This document shows, piece after piece, positions 36,070 to 46,006 of a DNA stretch of 64,000 bases (positions are counted from its first letter, which is position 1; each line of letters starts with the position of its first letter). A program made the translations under genes and the position numbers. The DNA comes from Vibrio galatheae (GTDB lineage Bacteria; Pseudomonadota; Gammaproteobacteria; Enterobacterales; Vibrionaceae): positions 310,001-374,000 of the forward strand of contig NZ_JXXV01000016.1 of the NCBI RefSeq assembly GCF_000967545.1, read 5' to 3'. A model generated the notes under the pieces. It made no database searches and was not told the DNA's origin. It saw only the letters and a program-made list of their open reading frames with translations.

Positions 36070-37494
36070 CTAGGATACTCGTTTTTGTACGTATTGGTAG
36101 ATAGATTTTAAGATCGCAATTTTCTTCTCGTCACTTTCATGTTCATGAACCAAGTTTTCCAGATTGAGCATGTACTCTTCAATACGACTTTCGAAGTACT
36201 CACGACAATGAGCGGCCCAGCGATGTTGCTCTGCTTCATCAAGCGTCCACGGAAAATTACGTGCACGGTAGCGGAAAAGCAGAGGTGCAATACGTTCGTC
36301 ACTATATGTGATATCTAGCGCGGCAAGGTTGTTTGGCTCGGTTTCGCGAATAATGTCCATTGCTGCTTTATCGGCAGGAGAAAAGAAACCGTCATACAGC
36401 ATGGTATCAACGTCACCACTTTTTTCGTAATCCCTCTCACGGGCATAAACGCCAATAAGCTTTTCCCGAATTTCTGGATGTTGACGAAGCAAAGCTAAAT
36501 TGTCTAAACATTGCTGGCGGTCAATGCCAATGATTTCAGCATTCTCGGCGGTTAACGTTTTGGCAGGCGCGAGGATAGGGCACTTGTTTAAATGAACCAG
36601 TTTTACTGGCACTGGAAGCTCGTCAGGTGCTAAATCGGCGTGCTTTGTATACAGACGTTGGTTGAGCTGATCGCTATCTAAGTCAAGAAGTGCTTGCGGA
36701 TTTTTGGCTAAATCGACACAGATTACCGCATTTTGATTGGTTGGATGCCAAGCGACTGGGACTATCCAACTGGTGTAGTTACACTCTTTGCCAAGCATGC
36801 CTGAAACATGCATAAGCGGCGTCATGTTAACAATGTCGATCAGCTCATTGAGCTTACGTTTGTGACGCATACTCAGGAAGTAATCAAACAATTTTGGCTG
36901 CGCTGCTTTTATCTTTTTGGCCATCTCGATGGTGGCGATCACATCGGCCATCGCATCGTGCGCGTTTTCGTGTTCAATGCCGTTAGCGACAGAAAGATGT
37001 TCCAGCTTAAAGCTAATAAAGCCTTCATTGTTTTCAGGCCAGTTGATGCCTTCAGGACGCAGAGCATAGCAAGCACGCATAACATCAAGTAAATCCCAGC
37101 GCGAGTTGCCGTTTTGCCAGCTCCATGCATACGGGTCAATGAAATTACGATAGCAAGTGTAACGTGTGACTTCGTCATCAAAACGAATGCTGTTGTAACC
37201 CAAGCTGATGGTATTGGGCATGGCCAATTGTTGATGAATCTTGGCAATAAACTCTGGCTCAGTAAGACCTTGCGCTTCTGCGGTTTGAGGTGTGATTCCA
37301 GTAATTAACGCGGCTTCAGGGGCGGGTAGGTAATCCGCAGGAGGTTGACAATAAATCACAAGCGGCTCGCCGATAATATTGAAATCCATATCGGTTCGAA
37401 CACCCGCAAATTGACACGGACGATCTTTGGCCGGGCTGGTTCCCCACGTTTCATAGTCAAAAAAGAAAAACGTAGGTTGCTGCGCTTGTTGCAT
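36070..37494 (-). CDS. sbcB: Exodeoxyribonuclease I
   Basis: A 474-residue 3'-5' single-strand DNA exonuclease, same length as E. coli ExoI (475). DEDDh catalytic residues: FFFDYETWG (D and E, about 12-17), NSIRFDDEVTRY (D, about 108), and HENAHDAMADV (H and D, about 181-191). An SH3-like and C-terminal helical domain follow, with binding surface for SSB. It acts in recombination, mismatch repair and degradation of DNA ends. Confidence 0.96.
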   Translation of the reverse strand: MQQAQQPTFFFFDYETWGTSPAKDRPCQFAGVRTDMDFNIIGEPLVIYCQPPADYLPAPEAALITGITPQTAEAQGLTEPEFIAKIHQQLAMPNTISLGYNSIRFDDEVTRYTCYRNFIDPYAWSWQNGNSRWDLLDVMRACYALRPEGINWPENNEGFISFKLEHLSVANGIEHENAHDAMADVIATIEMAKKIKAAQPKLFDYFLSMRHKRKLNELIDIVNMTPLMHVSGMLGKECNYTSWIVPVAWHPTNQNAVICVDLAKNPQALLDLDSDQLNQRLYTKHADLAPDELPVPVKLVHLNKCPILAPAKTLTAENAEIIGIDRQQCLDNLALLRQHPEIREKLIGVYARERDYEKSGDVDTMLYDGFFSPADKAAMDIIRETEPNNLAALDITYSDERIAPLLFRYRARNFPWTLDEAEQHRWAAHCREYFESRIEEYMLNLENLVHEHESDEKKIAILKSIYQYVQKRVS

Positions 37495-37750
37495 TATCTC
37501 TTTACCAAGGGTTTGTCATTCACGGCGATATTAGACCATTGCCATCGCAACAAGGCAATGGAGTTAGTCGGATCTTAAACTGAGTGACAAAAATTCATTC
37601 AGTTCTCAAGTTGTTGTGAGCGTACTTAAAGTGGACTTTGCTTATGGGTTAGATTCCCCTGAAAGAGATGAGTTTCGTATTCATTTTTCTATCGGCATCC
37701 AGTTTTAATTGTTGATGTATAAAGGGGCTACGGCTGAAATTCGTCATTTG

Positions 37751-37764
37751 TCGAAACGTTTCGA
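37751..37764. promoter_or_regulatory. RbsR operator, upstream copy
   Basis: TCGAAACGTTTCGA is a perfect 14-bp palindrome typical of LacI-family operators with central CG. It is identical to the copy at 37881-37894; centres are 130 bases apart. Confidence 0.8.
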
Positions 37765-37879
37765 TGGAAAACTGTGACCGCGATGGCTTTTTGTTCATGA
37801 CATTAACGTCAATTGCGGATCATTCTCACACCTTATATATCTCTATCTGTTCAATTCACTTTGCTGTTCTATTATCTAC

Positions 37880-37895
37880 ATCGAAACGTTTCGAT
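37880..37895. promoter_or_regulatory. RbsR operator, promoter-proximal copy
   Basis: ATCGAAACGTTTCGAT is a perfect 16-bp palindrome that sits just after the candidate -10 and 77 bases before rbsD. RbsR from the end of the operon should bind here and release on ribose. Confidence 0.85.
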
Positions 37896-37971
37896 GAGTT
37901 TTCTGTCAATTAGAAAAAACTCCAGATAGACACTCACAGTTGTATGAACGTGTAACCGAAAGGTCGATAAA

Positions 37972-38391
37972 ATGAAAAAAAGCAACTTAATTAACTCAGA
38001 AATTTCTTACTTGGTGGCAACGTTGGGCCATACCGACGAAATCACCATTTGTGATGCGGGCCTGCCAATACCTGACCACGTGCAACGCATTGATTTAGCG
38101 TTGACTCATGGCGTTCCTGGTTTCCTTGATACGGTGCGCGTGATTCTTTCTGAATCGCAAATTGAAGGGGTCATCATTGCTGAAGAGTTCGCAAATGTTA
38201 GCCCGGTTCACCATGACGCCTTGATCACTGAGTTAACTAAAGAGAGCGAGCTCACTGGCAAGCAAATCACGATTGACTACGTAACGCACGAAGCCTTTAA
38301 AGCTCGTACAGAACAAAGCCGCGCTGTGGTTAGAACTGGCGAGTGTACACCTTACGCGAACGTGATTTTCCAAGCTGGCGTGGTGTTTTAG
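37972..38391 (+). CDS. rbsD: D-ribose pyranase
   Basis: A 139-residue decameric enzyme that interconverts pyranose and furanose forms of ribose so that ribokinase can act. It matches E. coli RbsD: MKKSNLINSEISYLVATLGHTDEI (active-site His at about 20 in GHTD), CDAGLPIP (catalytic Asp), and the ending RAVVRTGECTPYANVIFQAGV. First gene of rbsDACBKR. Confidence 0.96.
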   Translation: MKKSNLINSEISYLVATLGHTDEITICDAGLPIPDHVQRIDLALTHGVPGFLDTVRVILSESQIEGVIIAEEFANVSPVHHDALITELTKESELTGKQITIDYVTHEAFKARTEQSRAVVRTGECTPYANVIFQAGVVF

Positions 38392-38415
38392 ACCACAACT
38401 AATTGAGGACAAATT

Positions 38416-39921
38416 ATGACTCAAGCCATTCTACAACTCAGCGACATCGAGAAAGCGTTCCCGGGTGTTAAGGCGCTGGACAAGGCCAGCCTTAATGTTT
38501 ACCCAGGTCGGGTAATGGCGCTTATGGGTGAGAACGGAGCAGGGAAGTCGACCTTGATGAAAGTGCTTACGGGTATCTACCACATGGATACTGGTAGCAT
38601 TCAATATCAAGGTCAGCCAGCGGCGTTTAAAGGTCCACGTGACTCTCAGCAGGCTGGCATCAGTATTATTCACCAAGAGTTAAATCTGATCCCAGAACTG
38701 ACGATTGCAGAAAATATCTTCCTAGGCCGTGAATTTACTGGCACGTTGGGACGTATTCAGTGGGACAAAATGTACAAACAAGCGGACGAGCTTCTACAAC
38801 GTCTTAATGTAAAACACTCTTCCAAAACGTTGCTTGGTGATTTGAGCCTTGGCGAGCAACAAATGGTGGAAATTGCCAAAGCACTATCGTTCGAATCTAA
38901 GGTCATCATCATGGATGAGCCAACGGATGCATTGACAGACCATGAAACTGAATCGCTGTTTAAAGTGATTAACGAATTGCGTGATCAAGGCTGTGGCATT
39001 GTTTATATCTCTCACCGCTTAAAAGAAATCTTCGAAATCTGTGATGATATTACTGTCCTGCGTGACGGTAAGTTTATTGGTCAATGTCAAGTAACAGAAA
39101 CCAACGAAGATGGACTGATCGAGATGATGGTCGGGCGTAAGCTGGAAGAGCAATACCCGCGAATTGATGTGACTCATGGTGAGGTTTGCCTTGAAGTCGT
39201 CGGGTTAACAGGCTCGGGTGTTTCCGATGTGAGTTTTACGCTTCAGCGTGGTGAGATTCTTGGCGTATCTGGTTTGATGGGCGCTGGCCGTACGGAACTA
39301 ATGAAAGTGATTTACGGTGCGCTGCCGAGTGAGCGTGGAGTTATCAACTTAGACAACAAAACCATTAATCCGGTTAGCCCACAGGACGGGTTAGCCAACG
39401 GAATTGCTTATATTTCGGAAGACCGTAAAGGTGACGGTTTAGTGCTGGGGTTATCAGTGAAAGAGAACATGTCTCTTTGTGCATTAGATAAGTTCACCAA
39501 AGGCTTTCAAATCCAGCATGGTAATGAAGTCGTAGCGGTTGAAGACTTCATTACTCTTTTCAATATCAAAACCCCTAGCCGCGACCAAGTCATCGGCAAT
39601 CTATCTGGCGGTAACCAACAAAAAGTAGCCATCGCAAAAGGGCTAATGACCAAGCCTAAGGTGCTGATTCTAGATGAGCCAACTCGCGGTGTTGATGTCG
39701 GCGCGAAGAAAGAAATCTACCAACTAATTAACAAATTTAAAGCCGATGGCATGAGCATCATCTTGGTTTCTTCTGAGATGCCAGAAGTGCTAGGTATGAG
39801 TGACCGCATCATAGTGATGCATGAAGGTCGTATTACGGGCGAATTTGACGCAAAAGACGCCGATCAAGAAACACTACTCGCTTGTGCCGTGGGTAAGAAG
39901 ATCAATGAGGAAGCAGCATGA
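38416..39921 (+). CDS. rbsA: Ribose ABC transporter ATP-binding protein
   Basis: A 501-residue protein with two ATPase domains. The N-terminal half has Walker [10 protein letters not shown] (about 37-45), signature [12 protein letters not shown] and Walker [10 protein letters not shown]. The C-terminal half has the usual degenerate Walker A ([10 protein letters not shown]), signature [12 protein letters not shown] and [15 protein letters not shown]. It energises ribose uptake by the RbsBC complex at the inner membrane. It overlaps rbsC by four bases (ATGA). Confidence 0.96.
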   Translation: MTQAILQLSDIEKAFPGVKALDKASLNVYPGRVMALMGENGAGKSTLMKVLTGIYHMDTGSIQYQGQPAAFKGPRDSQQAGISIIHQELNLIPELTIAENIFLGREFTGTLGRIQWDKMYKQADELLQRLNVKHSSKTLLGDLSLGEQQMVEIAKALSFESKVIIMDEPTDALTDHETESLFKVINELRDQGCGIVYISHRLKEIFEICDDITVLRDGKFIGQCQVTETNEDGLIEMMVGRKLEEQYPRIDVTHGEVCLEVVGLTGSGVSDVSFTLQRGEILGVSGLMGAGRTELMKVIYGALPSERGVINLDNKTINPVSPQDGLANGIAYISEDRKGDGLVLGLSVKENMSLCALDKFTKGFQIQHGNEVVAVEDFITLFNIKTPSRDQVIGNLSGGNQQKVAIAKGLMTKPKVLILDEPTRGVDVGAKKEIYQLINKFKADGMSIILVSSEMPEVLGMSDRIIVMHEGRITGEFDAKDADQETLLACAVGKKINEEAA

Positions 39922-40901
39922 GTACTAATACCATGAGCCAACCAAACCAAGCTGGCAGCAAAAAGCTGTTCACAAAAGCGTGGCTGATTGAGCAAAAGTC
40001 GCTGATTGCGTTGCTATTTTTAATAGTAGTTGTGTCATTTTTGAACCCCAACTTTTTTACGGTAGACAATATTCTTAACATCCTGCGTCAAACCTCAGTT
40101 AACGCGATCATTGCGGTGGGTATGACACTGGTAATCCTCACCGCGGGCATCGACTTAAGTGTGGGCTCGGTACTTGCCCTCTGTGGTGCGTTTGCCGCGA
40201 GCATGATTGCACTAGAAGTTCCGGTGTTGATTGCGGTTCCAACGGCGCTGTTTGCAGGTGCAGCACTGGGTGCAATCAGCGGCATCATCATTGCGAAAGG
40301 CAAGGTGCAAGCCTTTATCGCTACGCTGGTTACCATGACGTTATTACGCGGTGTGACCATGGTTTACACCGATGGCCGTCCAATCTCAACCGGATTTACT
40401 GACACAACTGATGCCTTCGCTTGGTTTGGTACAGGTTACGCACTAGGTATTCCGGTGCCAGTTTGGCTGATGGTGATTGTGTTTTCTGCGGCTTGGTATC
40501 TCCTTAACCACACTCGATTTGGCCGCTATGTTTATGCGCTTGGTGGTAACGAGTCAGCAACTCGCTTATCTGGTATCAACGTAGACCGAGTGAAGATTGG
40601 TGTGTATGCCATCTGCGGTATGTTGGCCGCGCTTGCAGGCATTATCGTCACCTCTCGTCTCTCTTCGGCGCAGCCAACGGCAGGTATGGGCTACGAGCTA
40701 GATGCTATCGCGGCGGTGGTTCTGGGCGGTACCAGCTTGATGGGCGGTAAAGGTCGCATCATGGGTACGCTGATTGGTGCGCTGATCATCGGTTTCTTGA
40801 ACAATGCGCTCAACTTACTCGATGTTTCTTCTTACTACCAAATGATTGCCAAAGCTGTGGTTATCTTGCTCGCGGTTTTGGTCGATAACAAAAACAAGTA
40901 A
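39918..40901 (+). CDS. rbsC: Ribose ABC transporter permease
   Basis: A 327-residue integral membrane protein with eight to ten helices. Family segments include [30 protein letters not shown] (about 52-81), [13 protein letters not shown] (the cytoplasmic coupling loop) and [17 protein letters not shown]. It forms the ribose channel with RbsA and takes ligand from RbsB. Confidence 0.96.
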   Translation: MSTNTMSQPNQAGSKKLFTKAWLIEQKSLIALLFLIVVVSFLNPNFFTVDNILNILRQTSVNAIIAVGMTLVILTAGIDLSVGSVLALCGAFAASMIALEVPVLIAVPTALFAGAALGAISGIIIAKGKVQAFIATLVTMTLLRGVTMVYTDGRPISTGFTDTTDAFAWFGTGYALGIPVPVWLMVIVFSAAWYLLNHTRFGRYVYALGGNESATRLSGINVDRVKIGVYAICGMLAALAGIIVTSRLSSAQPTAGMGYELDAIAAVVLGGTSLMGGKGRIMGTLIGALIIGFLNNALNLLDVSSYYQMIAKAVVILLAVLVDNKNK

Positions 40902-40931
40902 TTCACAACCAACAACTCTTGAATATAAACC

Positions 40932-40955
40932 GAGCTAGATAACGCTTTCTAGCTC
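40932..40955 (+). terminator. Intergenic hairpin between rbsC and rbsB
   Basis: A perfect 8-bp stem GAGCTAGA/TCTAGCTC (40932-40939 with 40948-40955) and an 8-base loop, without a T run. It is probably an mRNA-stabilising or processing element that lets the binding-protein gene be expressed above the membrane components, as often seen in ABC sugar operons; this role is inferred. Confidence 0.6.
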
Positions 40956-40978
40956 ACCCTACACAAAGGACTAGAACG

Positions 40979-41857
40979 ATGAAAAAACTCGCAACTCTCA
41001 TCTCTGCTGCACTTCTTTCTTCAACTGTGTCTATCGCGGTGCAAGCTCAGGACACAATGGCGATCGTGGTCTCTACGCTAAATAACCCGTTCTTCGTAAC
41101 GATGAAAGAGGGTGCAGAAGCAAAAGCGAAAGAACTGGGATACGACTTGATTGTATTGGACTCACAAAATGACCCGAGTAAAGAACTTTCAAATATTGAA
41201 GATCTGACTATTCGTGGTGTAAAGGCAATTCTGATCAACCCAACGGATTCAGATGCAGTGTCGAACGCGATTCGTATGGCCAACCAGTCTAAGATTCCAG
41301 TATTAACGCTAGATCGTGGTGCAAGTCGTGGTGAAGTGGTAAGTCACATCGCGTCTGATAACGTCGTCGGCGGTGAAATGGCGGGTAACTACATCGTTGA
41401 AAAAGTGGGCATGAAAGCGAAAGTTATTCAACTTGAAGGTATCGCTGGTACTTCTGCTGCGCGTGAACGAGGTGAGGGCTTTATGAACGCGGTTGGTGGT
41501 AGTGAAATGAACTTACTTGCTAGCCAGCCTGCAGACTTCGACCGAACTAAAGGTTTGAATGTCATGGAAAACCTACTGGCGGCTAACCCTGATGTTCAAG
41601 CGGTGTTTGCGCAAAACGATGAGATGGCACTAGGAGCACTTCGCGCAGTTCAAGCTTCGGGCAAAGATGTTGTCATTGTCGGCTTTGACGGAACCGACGA
41701 CGGCATTGCGGCGGTTAATCGTGGCAAGCTTGCAGCGACGATTGCTCAGCAACCTGAGCTTATTGGCGCGTTAGGTGTCGCAACCGCAGACAAAGTATTG
41801 AAAGGCGAGCAAGTGGAGGAGTACATCCCTGTGCCGCTTAAAGTGGTGACTAAATAA
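40979..41857 (+). CDS. rbsB: Ribose-binding periplasmic protein
   Basis: A 292-residue exported protein. A signal peptide (about 1-23) is cleaved near VQA. The mature start [23 protein letters not shown] matches RbsB. Ligand-binding residues occur in [48 protein letters not shown] and VGFDGTDDG. It also serves as a chemoreceptor ligand in E. coli. AAAGGA stands ahead of ATG. Confidence 0.96.
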   Translation: MKKLATLISAALLSSTVSIAVQAQDTMAIVVSTLNNPFFVTMKEGAEAKAKELGYDLIVLDSQNDPSKELSNIEDLTIRGVKAILINPTDSDAVSNAIRMANQSKIPVLTLDRGASRGEVVSHIASDNVVGGEMAGNYIVEKVGMKAKVIQLEGIAGTSAARERGEGFMNAVGGSEMNLLASQPADFDRTKGLNVMENLLAANPDVQAVFAQNDEMALGALRAVQASGKDVVIVGFDGTDDGIAAVNRGKLAATIAQQPELIGALGVATADKVLKGEQVEEYIPVPLKVVTK

Positions 41858-41888
41858 GTTCACACTGAGTAATCTGTTGTAATTTCTT

Positions 41889-41930
41889 GCTCTCTCCTCC
41901 GCCAAATTGTGTTGTTGGAGAGGAGAGAGC
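41889..41930 (+). terminator. Intergenic hairpin between rbsB and rbsK
   Basis: An 11-bp stem GCTCTCTCCTC/GAGGAGAGAGC (41889-41899 with 41920-41930) with a 20-base loop and no T run. It is likely a 3' stabiliser of rbsB mRNA or a partial attenuator before rbsK and rbsR. Confidence 0.55.
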
Positions 41931-42034
41931 GAGAGTAGATGCCTGTGGCTTTTTATTGCTCCTTACTTAGTAAAAAAGCCAAAGTCATCTGTTACATTTT
42001 CTACAAGGGTTCACTTAGAACCGAGGATAACCGT

Positions 42035-42955
42035 ATGAATAAGTTAGTGGTATTAGGTAGTGTAAACGCTGACCATGTTCTTCAAGTGCCTTCTTTTCCT
42101 CGCCCGGGCGAGACGCTCCACGGTCACAATTATCAAGTCATTCCCGGAGGCAAAGGTGCCAACCAAGCTGTGGCGGCGGCAAGATTAAATGCTGATATCG
42201 GTTTTATCACATGCGTAGGTGATGACTCGTTCGGCATCAATATTCGCGAAAACTTTAAGCTGGGCGGGATCAACATTACTGGCGTAAAGATACAGCCTAA
42301 CTGTCCGACAGGTATTGCGATGATCCAAGTCACCGATAGTGGTGAAAACAGCATTTGCATTTCGGCTGAAGCGAACGCCAAACTCACCGCAGAGGCAATC
42401 GAGCCAGATTTAGAACGCATCCGTCAAGCGGACTACTTGCTGATGCAGTTGGAAACGCCAATGTGTGGCATCGAGAAAGCGGCGCGAATCGCTAAAGAAG
42501 CCAAGACCAATGTAATTTTAAATCCTGCGCCAGCACACGAATTGTCCGATGAGTTGCTGTCTAACATTGATGTGATTACTCCGAATGAAACCGAAGCCGA
42601 AGTATTAACGGGTGTAACGGTGACAGATAACGCCAGTGCCCAACAAGCCGCCAATGTATTGCATTTAAAAGGCATTGAAATTGTGATGATTACTCTCGGT
42701 GCAAAAGGTGTTTGGTTGAGCATTAATGGACGCGGTGACATCATTCCTGGTTTCCGGGTTGAAGTAACGGACACCACCGCCGCTGGGGATACGTTCAATG
42801 GTGCACTCGTTGCTGGTCTATTAGAAGATTTACCTTTAAAATCAGCTATTAAGTTTGCTCATGCAGCGGCGGCTATCTCAGTAACTCGTTTTGGTGCACA
42901 AACCTCTATTCCAAACCGTGAAGAAGTCGATGCGTTTCTGGCGCAATTTCAATAA
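42035..42955 (+). CDS. rbsK: Ribokinase
   Basis: A 306-residue PfkB-family kinase that makes ribose 5-phosphate. The first signature is VIPGGKGANQAVAAARL (about 39-55), and the second is VTDTTAAGDTFNGALVAGL (about 245-263), with the catalytic Asp in AAGD. ATG at 42035 follows GAGGATAACC and matches the family N-terminus MNKLVVLGSVNADHV. The 32-residue upstream reading is not family sequence. Confidence 0.95.
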   Translation: MNKLVVLGSVNADHVLQVPSFPRPGETLHGHNYQVIPGGKGANQAVAAARLNADIGFITCVGDDSFGINIRENFKLGGINITGVKIQPNCPTGIAMIQVTDSGENSICISAEANAKLTAEAIEPDLERIRQADYLLMQLETPMCGIEKAARIAKEAKTNVILNPAPAHELSDELLSNIDVITPNETEAEVLTGVTVTDNASAQQAANVLHLKGIEIVMITLGAKGVWLSINGRGDIIPGFRVEVTDTTAAGDTFNGALVAGLLEDLPLKSAIKFAHAAAAISVTRFGAQTSIPNREEVDAFLAQFQ

Positions 42956-42970
42956 ACAGGGAGTAATAAC

Positions 42971-43981
42971 ATGGCGACGATGAAAGACATCGCAAAATTG
43001 GCTGGGGTTTCTACGTCAACGGTGAGTCATGTTATTAACAAATCTCGCTTCGTCAGTGAAGAGATCTCCCTACGCGTCACTAGCGCAGCAAAAGAACTCA
43101 ATTACTACGCGCCATCGGCTGTGGCGCGTAGCCTCAAAGTCAATCGAACTAAAACGATTGGCATGTTGGTCACCACCTCAACCAACCCGTTTTTTGGCGA
43201 AGTGGTAAAAGGTGTTGAACGTAGCTGTTATCAAAAAGGCTACAGCCTAATCTTGTGTAACACTGAAGGCGACAATGAACGCATGCGTGATTCCATCAAT
43301 ACGTTGTTGCAAAAGCGAGTCGATGGATTGATTTTGATGTGTTCATCGCTGGAAGGTGAGCGCTTAGACATCTTCGAGAGTTACCCAGATATCCCAGTCG
43401 TTGTTATGGATTGGGGGCCAATGCTGTTTACCTGCGATAAAATCCAAGACAACTCACTTCGTGGTGGTTATCTGGCGGCAAAATACCTTATCGACTGTGG
43501 TCATAAACAAATCGGTTGTATCACAGGCCCTCTTACTAAGCACCAAGCCCAAATGCGTTATGAAGGCTATAAGCGGGCACTCAATGAAGCTCAATTTGAG
43601 TTTCATTCCGAGTGGATTATTGAATCTGACTTTGAATGTGAAGGCGGCTATCAAGCACTGAAAAAAATGGCAGAGCAGGGAGCACTGCCTAGTGCGCTCT
43701 TTGTTTCTAACGATATGATGGCGATGGGAGTCATCAATGCAGCCAATGAGTTAGGCATCGCCATACCAGAGCAGCTGTCAATTATTGGCTATGACGACAT
43801 CCATATTTCTAAATATATGTCACCCTCGTTAACGACGATTCACCAGCCCAAATACCGTCTAGGGCAAGCGGCGGTAGAAACACTATTGAGAAAGTTAGAC
43901 GAAAAAACGCTGGAGCCACAGGTGGTACAGTTAGAACCAACATTGGTCGAACGTAAAAGCGTAAAGCGATTAGATAGCTAA
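42971..43981 (+). CDS. rbsR: Ribose operon repressor (LacI family)
   Basis: A 336-residue repressor. The N-terminal helix-turn-helix is MKDIAKLAGVSTSTVSHVIN (about 4-23), with the hinge helix YAPSAVARSLK. The ribose-binding core (about 60-330) shows TSTNPFFGEVVKGVE and VSNDMMAMGVINA. It should bind the TCGAAACGTTTCGA palindromes ahead of rbsD. Last gene of the operon, 15 bases after rbsK. Confidence 0.95.
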   Translation: MATMKDIAKLAGVSTSTVSHVINKSRFVSEEISLRVTSAAKELNYYAPSAVARSLKVNRTKTIGMLVTTSTNPFFGEVVKGVERSCYQKGYSLILCNTEGDNERMRDSINTLLQKRVDGLILMCSSLEGERLDIFESYPDIPVVVMDWGPMLFTCDKIQDNSLRGGYLAAKYLIDCGHKQIGCITGPLTKHQAQMRYEGYKRALNEAQFEFHSEWIIESDFECEGGYQALKKMAEQGALPSALFVSNDMMAMGVINAANELGIAIPEQLSIIGYDDIHISKYMSPSLTTIHQPKYRLGQAAVETLLRKLDEKTLEPQVVQLEPTLVERKSVKRLDS

Positions 43982-44177
43982 TACAACGAATCCAATTACT
44001 AATAATTGAGATATTATTGCGGTATTAAGCTTCATTGCTTAATGATGTCAACATCATGGGGAAGTTTACTCGGCCGTCTTCATTGGCAACTCGTAATCAG
44101 GTCGAATAAACCCTGCAAGCACGTTATCAATCAGTGGTTTGATAGCCATTTACCTTACATTATCAGACGAACGAATA

Positions 44178-44864
44178 TTAACGGTATTGTTTGATCAATT
44201 GTCGCATCTCAGTCGTGTCTAAAGTTTGTCGTTTTCTCTTGCCGGGGGAGAGCAGCGCGTACTGCATAGCCAACGTTACATCAGAAGCATCAATGGGAAT
44301 AAATTTGGCGAGAGGACCTAGCATCAATGGCTGACAGATCATCAGCATGGTTTGTGTAATAACCTCATCTTTGCGTGGAGTTTCTCTTAGCCCTTTCAAC
44401 GGCCCCGGCCTGACAAACACCACACGCTCGAAGTCCATTCGTTCTATGGTGAGTTCCATTTTTCCTTTACACCTTAGGTAATGAGACAGCGAACGAGCTG
44501 AAGCGCCATAACTCGACACGACGGCCAAATCAGTCACTCCTAACAGTTTCATCTCTTGGGCGACATCACACACTAATTGATAATCGATTCTTTCCAGCCC
44601 CTGTTTTGAACCCGCTTGTTTTAGCGTCGTGCCCAAGCAAATAAACCCATATTTAGGACGAGGTTTGCTTTCATCCCAGCTTTGGATGCGAAGTTCTGGG
44701 TGGAGAAATTCTTCCAGTTTAGGGTGAAAGAAGGGCAGTTTACGTCGCGACAGAGCATAGATATGTTCAATCGGGTCTTGCTCTAACATCTGTTTAATCA
44801 GCTCGTTGCCAATTAATCCGGTGCTACCAGCGATAATCACAGTGAAATTGTTTGATGTTCCCAA
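44178..44864 (-). CDS. NAD(P)H-binding oxidoreductase, HTATIP2/YwnB-like
   Basis: A 228-residue atypical short-chain dehydrogenase fold. The Rossmann motif is VIIAGSTGLIGNELIKQ (about 9-25); later SSYGASARSLSHYLRCKGKMELTI (about 118-141) has the Ser and the YxxxK-like region, and FVRPGPLKGLRE follows. It resembles the human CC3/TIP30 group and related bacterial proteins. Substrate is unknown. It is a single gene, convergent with rbsR over a 196-base gap that shows no clear structure. Confidence 0.82.
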   Translation of the reverse strand: MGTSNNFTVIIAGSTGLIGNELIKQMLEQDPIEHIYALSRRKLPFFHPKLEEFLHPELRIQSWDESKPRPKYGFICLGTTLKQAGSKQGLERIDYQLVCDVAQEMKLLGVTDLAVVSSYGASARSLSHYLRCKGKMELTIERMDFERVVFVRPGPLKGLRETPRKDEVITQTMLMICQPLMLGPLAKFIPIDASDVTLAMQYALLSPGKRKRQTLDTTEMRQLIKQYR

Positions 44865-45017
44865 GATTAATCAACCTTTTCCAACAGTCGCATGAATCAA
44901 AGTTTGAGCATCTAACATTCATCGCTCAATGTCTGTGATCTAATCCAATTTTAGTTGACCGTGGCATACAATGTTCGGTTGATGCTGAGATGAAGTTAGC
45001 TGGGTGACAAACTTTAG

Positions 45018-45042
45018 TAGACCCCGCGCTTGGCGAGGTCTA
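45018..45042 (-). terminator. Hairpin after the 28-residue basic ORF
   Basis: Stem TAGACCCCGC/GCGAGGTCTA (45018-45027 with 45033-45042, one mismatch) and a 5-base loop, 10 bases past the small gene's stop on the minus strand. There is no long T run. Confidence 0.55.
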
Positions 45043-45052
45043 GTTTGCTTGG

Positions 45053-45139
45053 TTATGTTAAGGAAAGAGGGACTTTGTTTTGTTTGCGTTGTTTTGGTTT
45101 ATTCTGTTGTTGTTTTTTCGATGTTTGATTAGCAGTCAT
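45053..45139 (-). CDS. Small basic protein, 28 residues
   Basis: The minus strand carries AAGGAGG, an ideal Shine-Dalgarno, then ATG after a 4-base AT-rich spacer. The product begins MTANQTSKKQQQNKPKQRKQ and ends NKVPLSLT. It is almost entirely K, Q, N and R, hence disordered and strongly positive, and could bind RNA or ribosomes. Too short to assign to a family. The strong ribosome-binding site and the hairpin downstream are the reasons to call it. Confidence 0.6.
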   Translation of the reverse strand: MTANQTSKKQQQNKPKQRKQNKVPLSLT

Positions 45140-45385
45140 AAAACCTCCTTGCGCTATCAAATGGGAGAAAACAATGTCACGACAAATTCAATGCACAGTT
45201 TATGCCGTTGTAAGCGCACTCCCATAAATAAGGATAGGCTAAAATGATGAAAAATTTCATGGTTGGCTAAATCAACCGCTATATATCGCTAACAAATACA
45301 AGCAAGGGGGCGGTGGATTAAGGGTGTTAACTGTTTGATTTCAAGTTACACTGACCTCAATAGGAATCGCGAGGAAGCATTAAGG

Positions 45386-45997
45386 ATGAACATTGAACTT
45401 AGCACACTGGCACCGACTCAAATCTATCATTTGATGACCCAAACGGTCATTCCGAGACCGATTGCCTGGGTATTGACCGACTCGGAACAAGGCAATTACA
45501 ACCTAGCGCCATTCTCTTACTTTACGCCTATCTCCAGTAATCCGCCCTTATTGATGTTTTCAGTGGGTAAAAAGCCGACCGGAGAGATAAAAGACACCAC
45601 CCGCAACGTATTAGAAACAGGCCGCATGGTGGTTCATATCGCCCACCAAGATTCTGCCCCTGAGGTGACTCAAACTGCCGCTACATTGGTACATGGGGAC
45701 TCAGAAGTAGAGGCGGCGGAGTTAGAACTTGTCGACTTTGACGGCTTCGATTTGCCGCGCGTAAAAGCGTGTCCGATTGCGTTTGCATGTAAACTTTACG
45801 AGGTCAAAGAGATAGGTGAAACACCGCAAAGCTTGATATTTGCTGAGATTGAGAAAGCCTACATTGACCCAGATGTTATCGGTGAGCGTAGTGACCGCCT
45901 TGTGATTGACGCTCTCAAAGTAAATCCGCTTTCTCGTTTAGGTGGCAGCCAATATGCCACCATTGATAACGTATTTTCTGTCGCTCGACCTAAGTAA
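45386..45997 (+). CDS. Flavin reductase-like FMN-binding split-barrel protein
   Basis: A 203-residue flavoprotein of the flavin-reductase/DIM6 family. The core shows YHLMTQTVIPRPIAWVLTDS (about 11-30), NLAPFSYFTPISSNPPLLMFSVG (about 35-57, FMN-binding), and KDTTRNV. Partners and substrates are unknown. The start at 45386 is chosen over 45335 because it begins the family sequence. It lies 9 bases before cobT, so it may share its transcript and could supply reduced flavin for cobalamin chemistry; this is inference only. Confidence 0.85.
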   Translation: MNIELSTLAPTQIYHLMTQTVIPRPIAWVLTDSEQGNYNLAPFSYFTPISSNPPLLMFSVGKKPTGEIKDTTRNVLETGRMVVHIAHQDSAPEVTQTAATLVHGDSEVEAAELELVDFDGFDLPRVKACPIAFACKLYEVKEIGETPQSLIFAEIEKAYIDPDVIGERSDRLVIDALKVNPLSRLGGSQYATIDNVFSVARPK

Positions 45998-46006
45998 CTC
46001 CTAATT

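Larger units (their letters stand above)
37495..37971. promoter_or_regulatory. sbcB/rbs intergenic region with rbs promoter
   Basis: 477 bases without an ORF. Near sbcB a perfect 8-bp inverted repeat CCATTGCC/GGCAATGG (37536-37543 with 37554-37561) lies in its leader. A possible rbs promoter is TGTTCA, 16 bases, TATTAT (about 37848-37875), with the second RbsR operator immediately downstream. The two operators are listed separately. The stretch 37570-37740 shows nothing I can identify. Confidence 0.5.

Noticed and set aside
37795..37840. CRP site in the rbs promoter region
   Set aside because: The TGCGGATCATTCTCACA stretch has a good TCACA but a poor left half at the right spacing.
45140..45385. 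Cobalamin riboswitch ahead of the cob genes, and short plus-strand peptides here (a 16-codon and an 8-codon frame)
   Set aside because: No B12-box or characteristic helices were found. The peptides are too short and unsupported to call.
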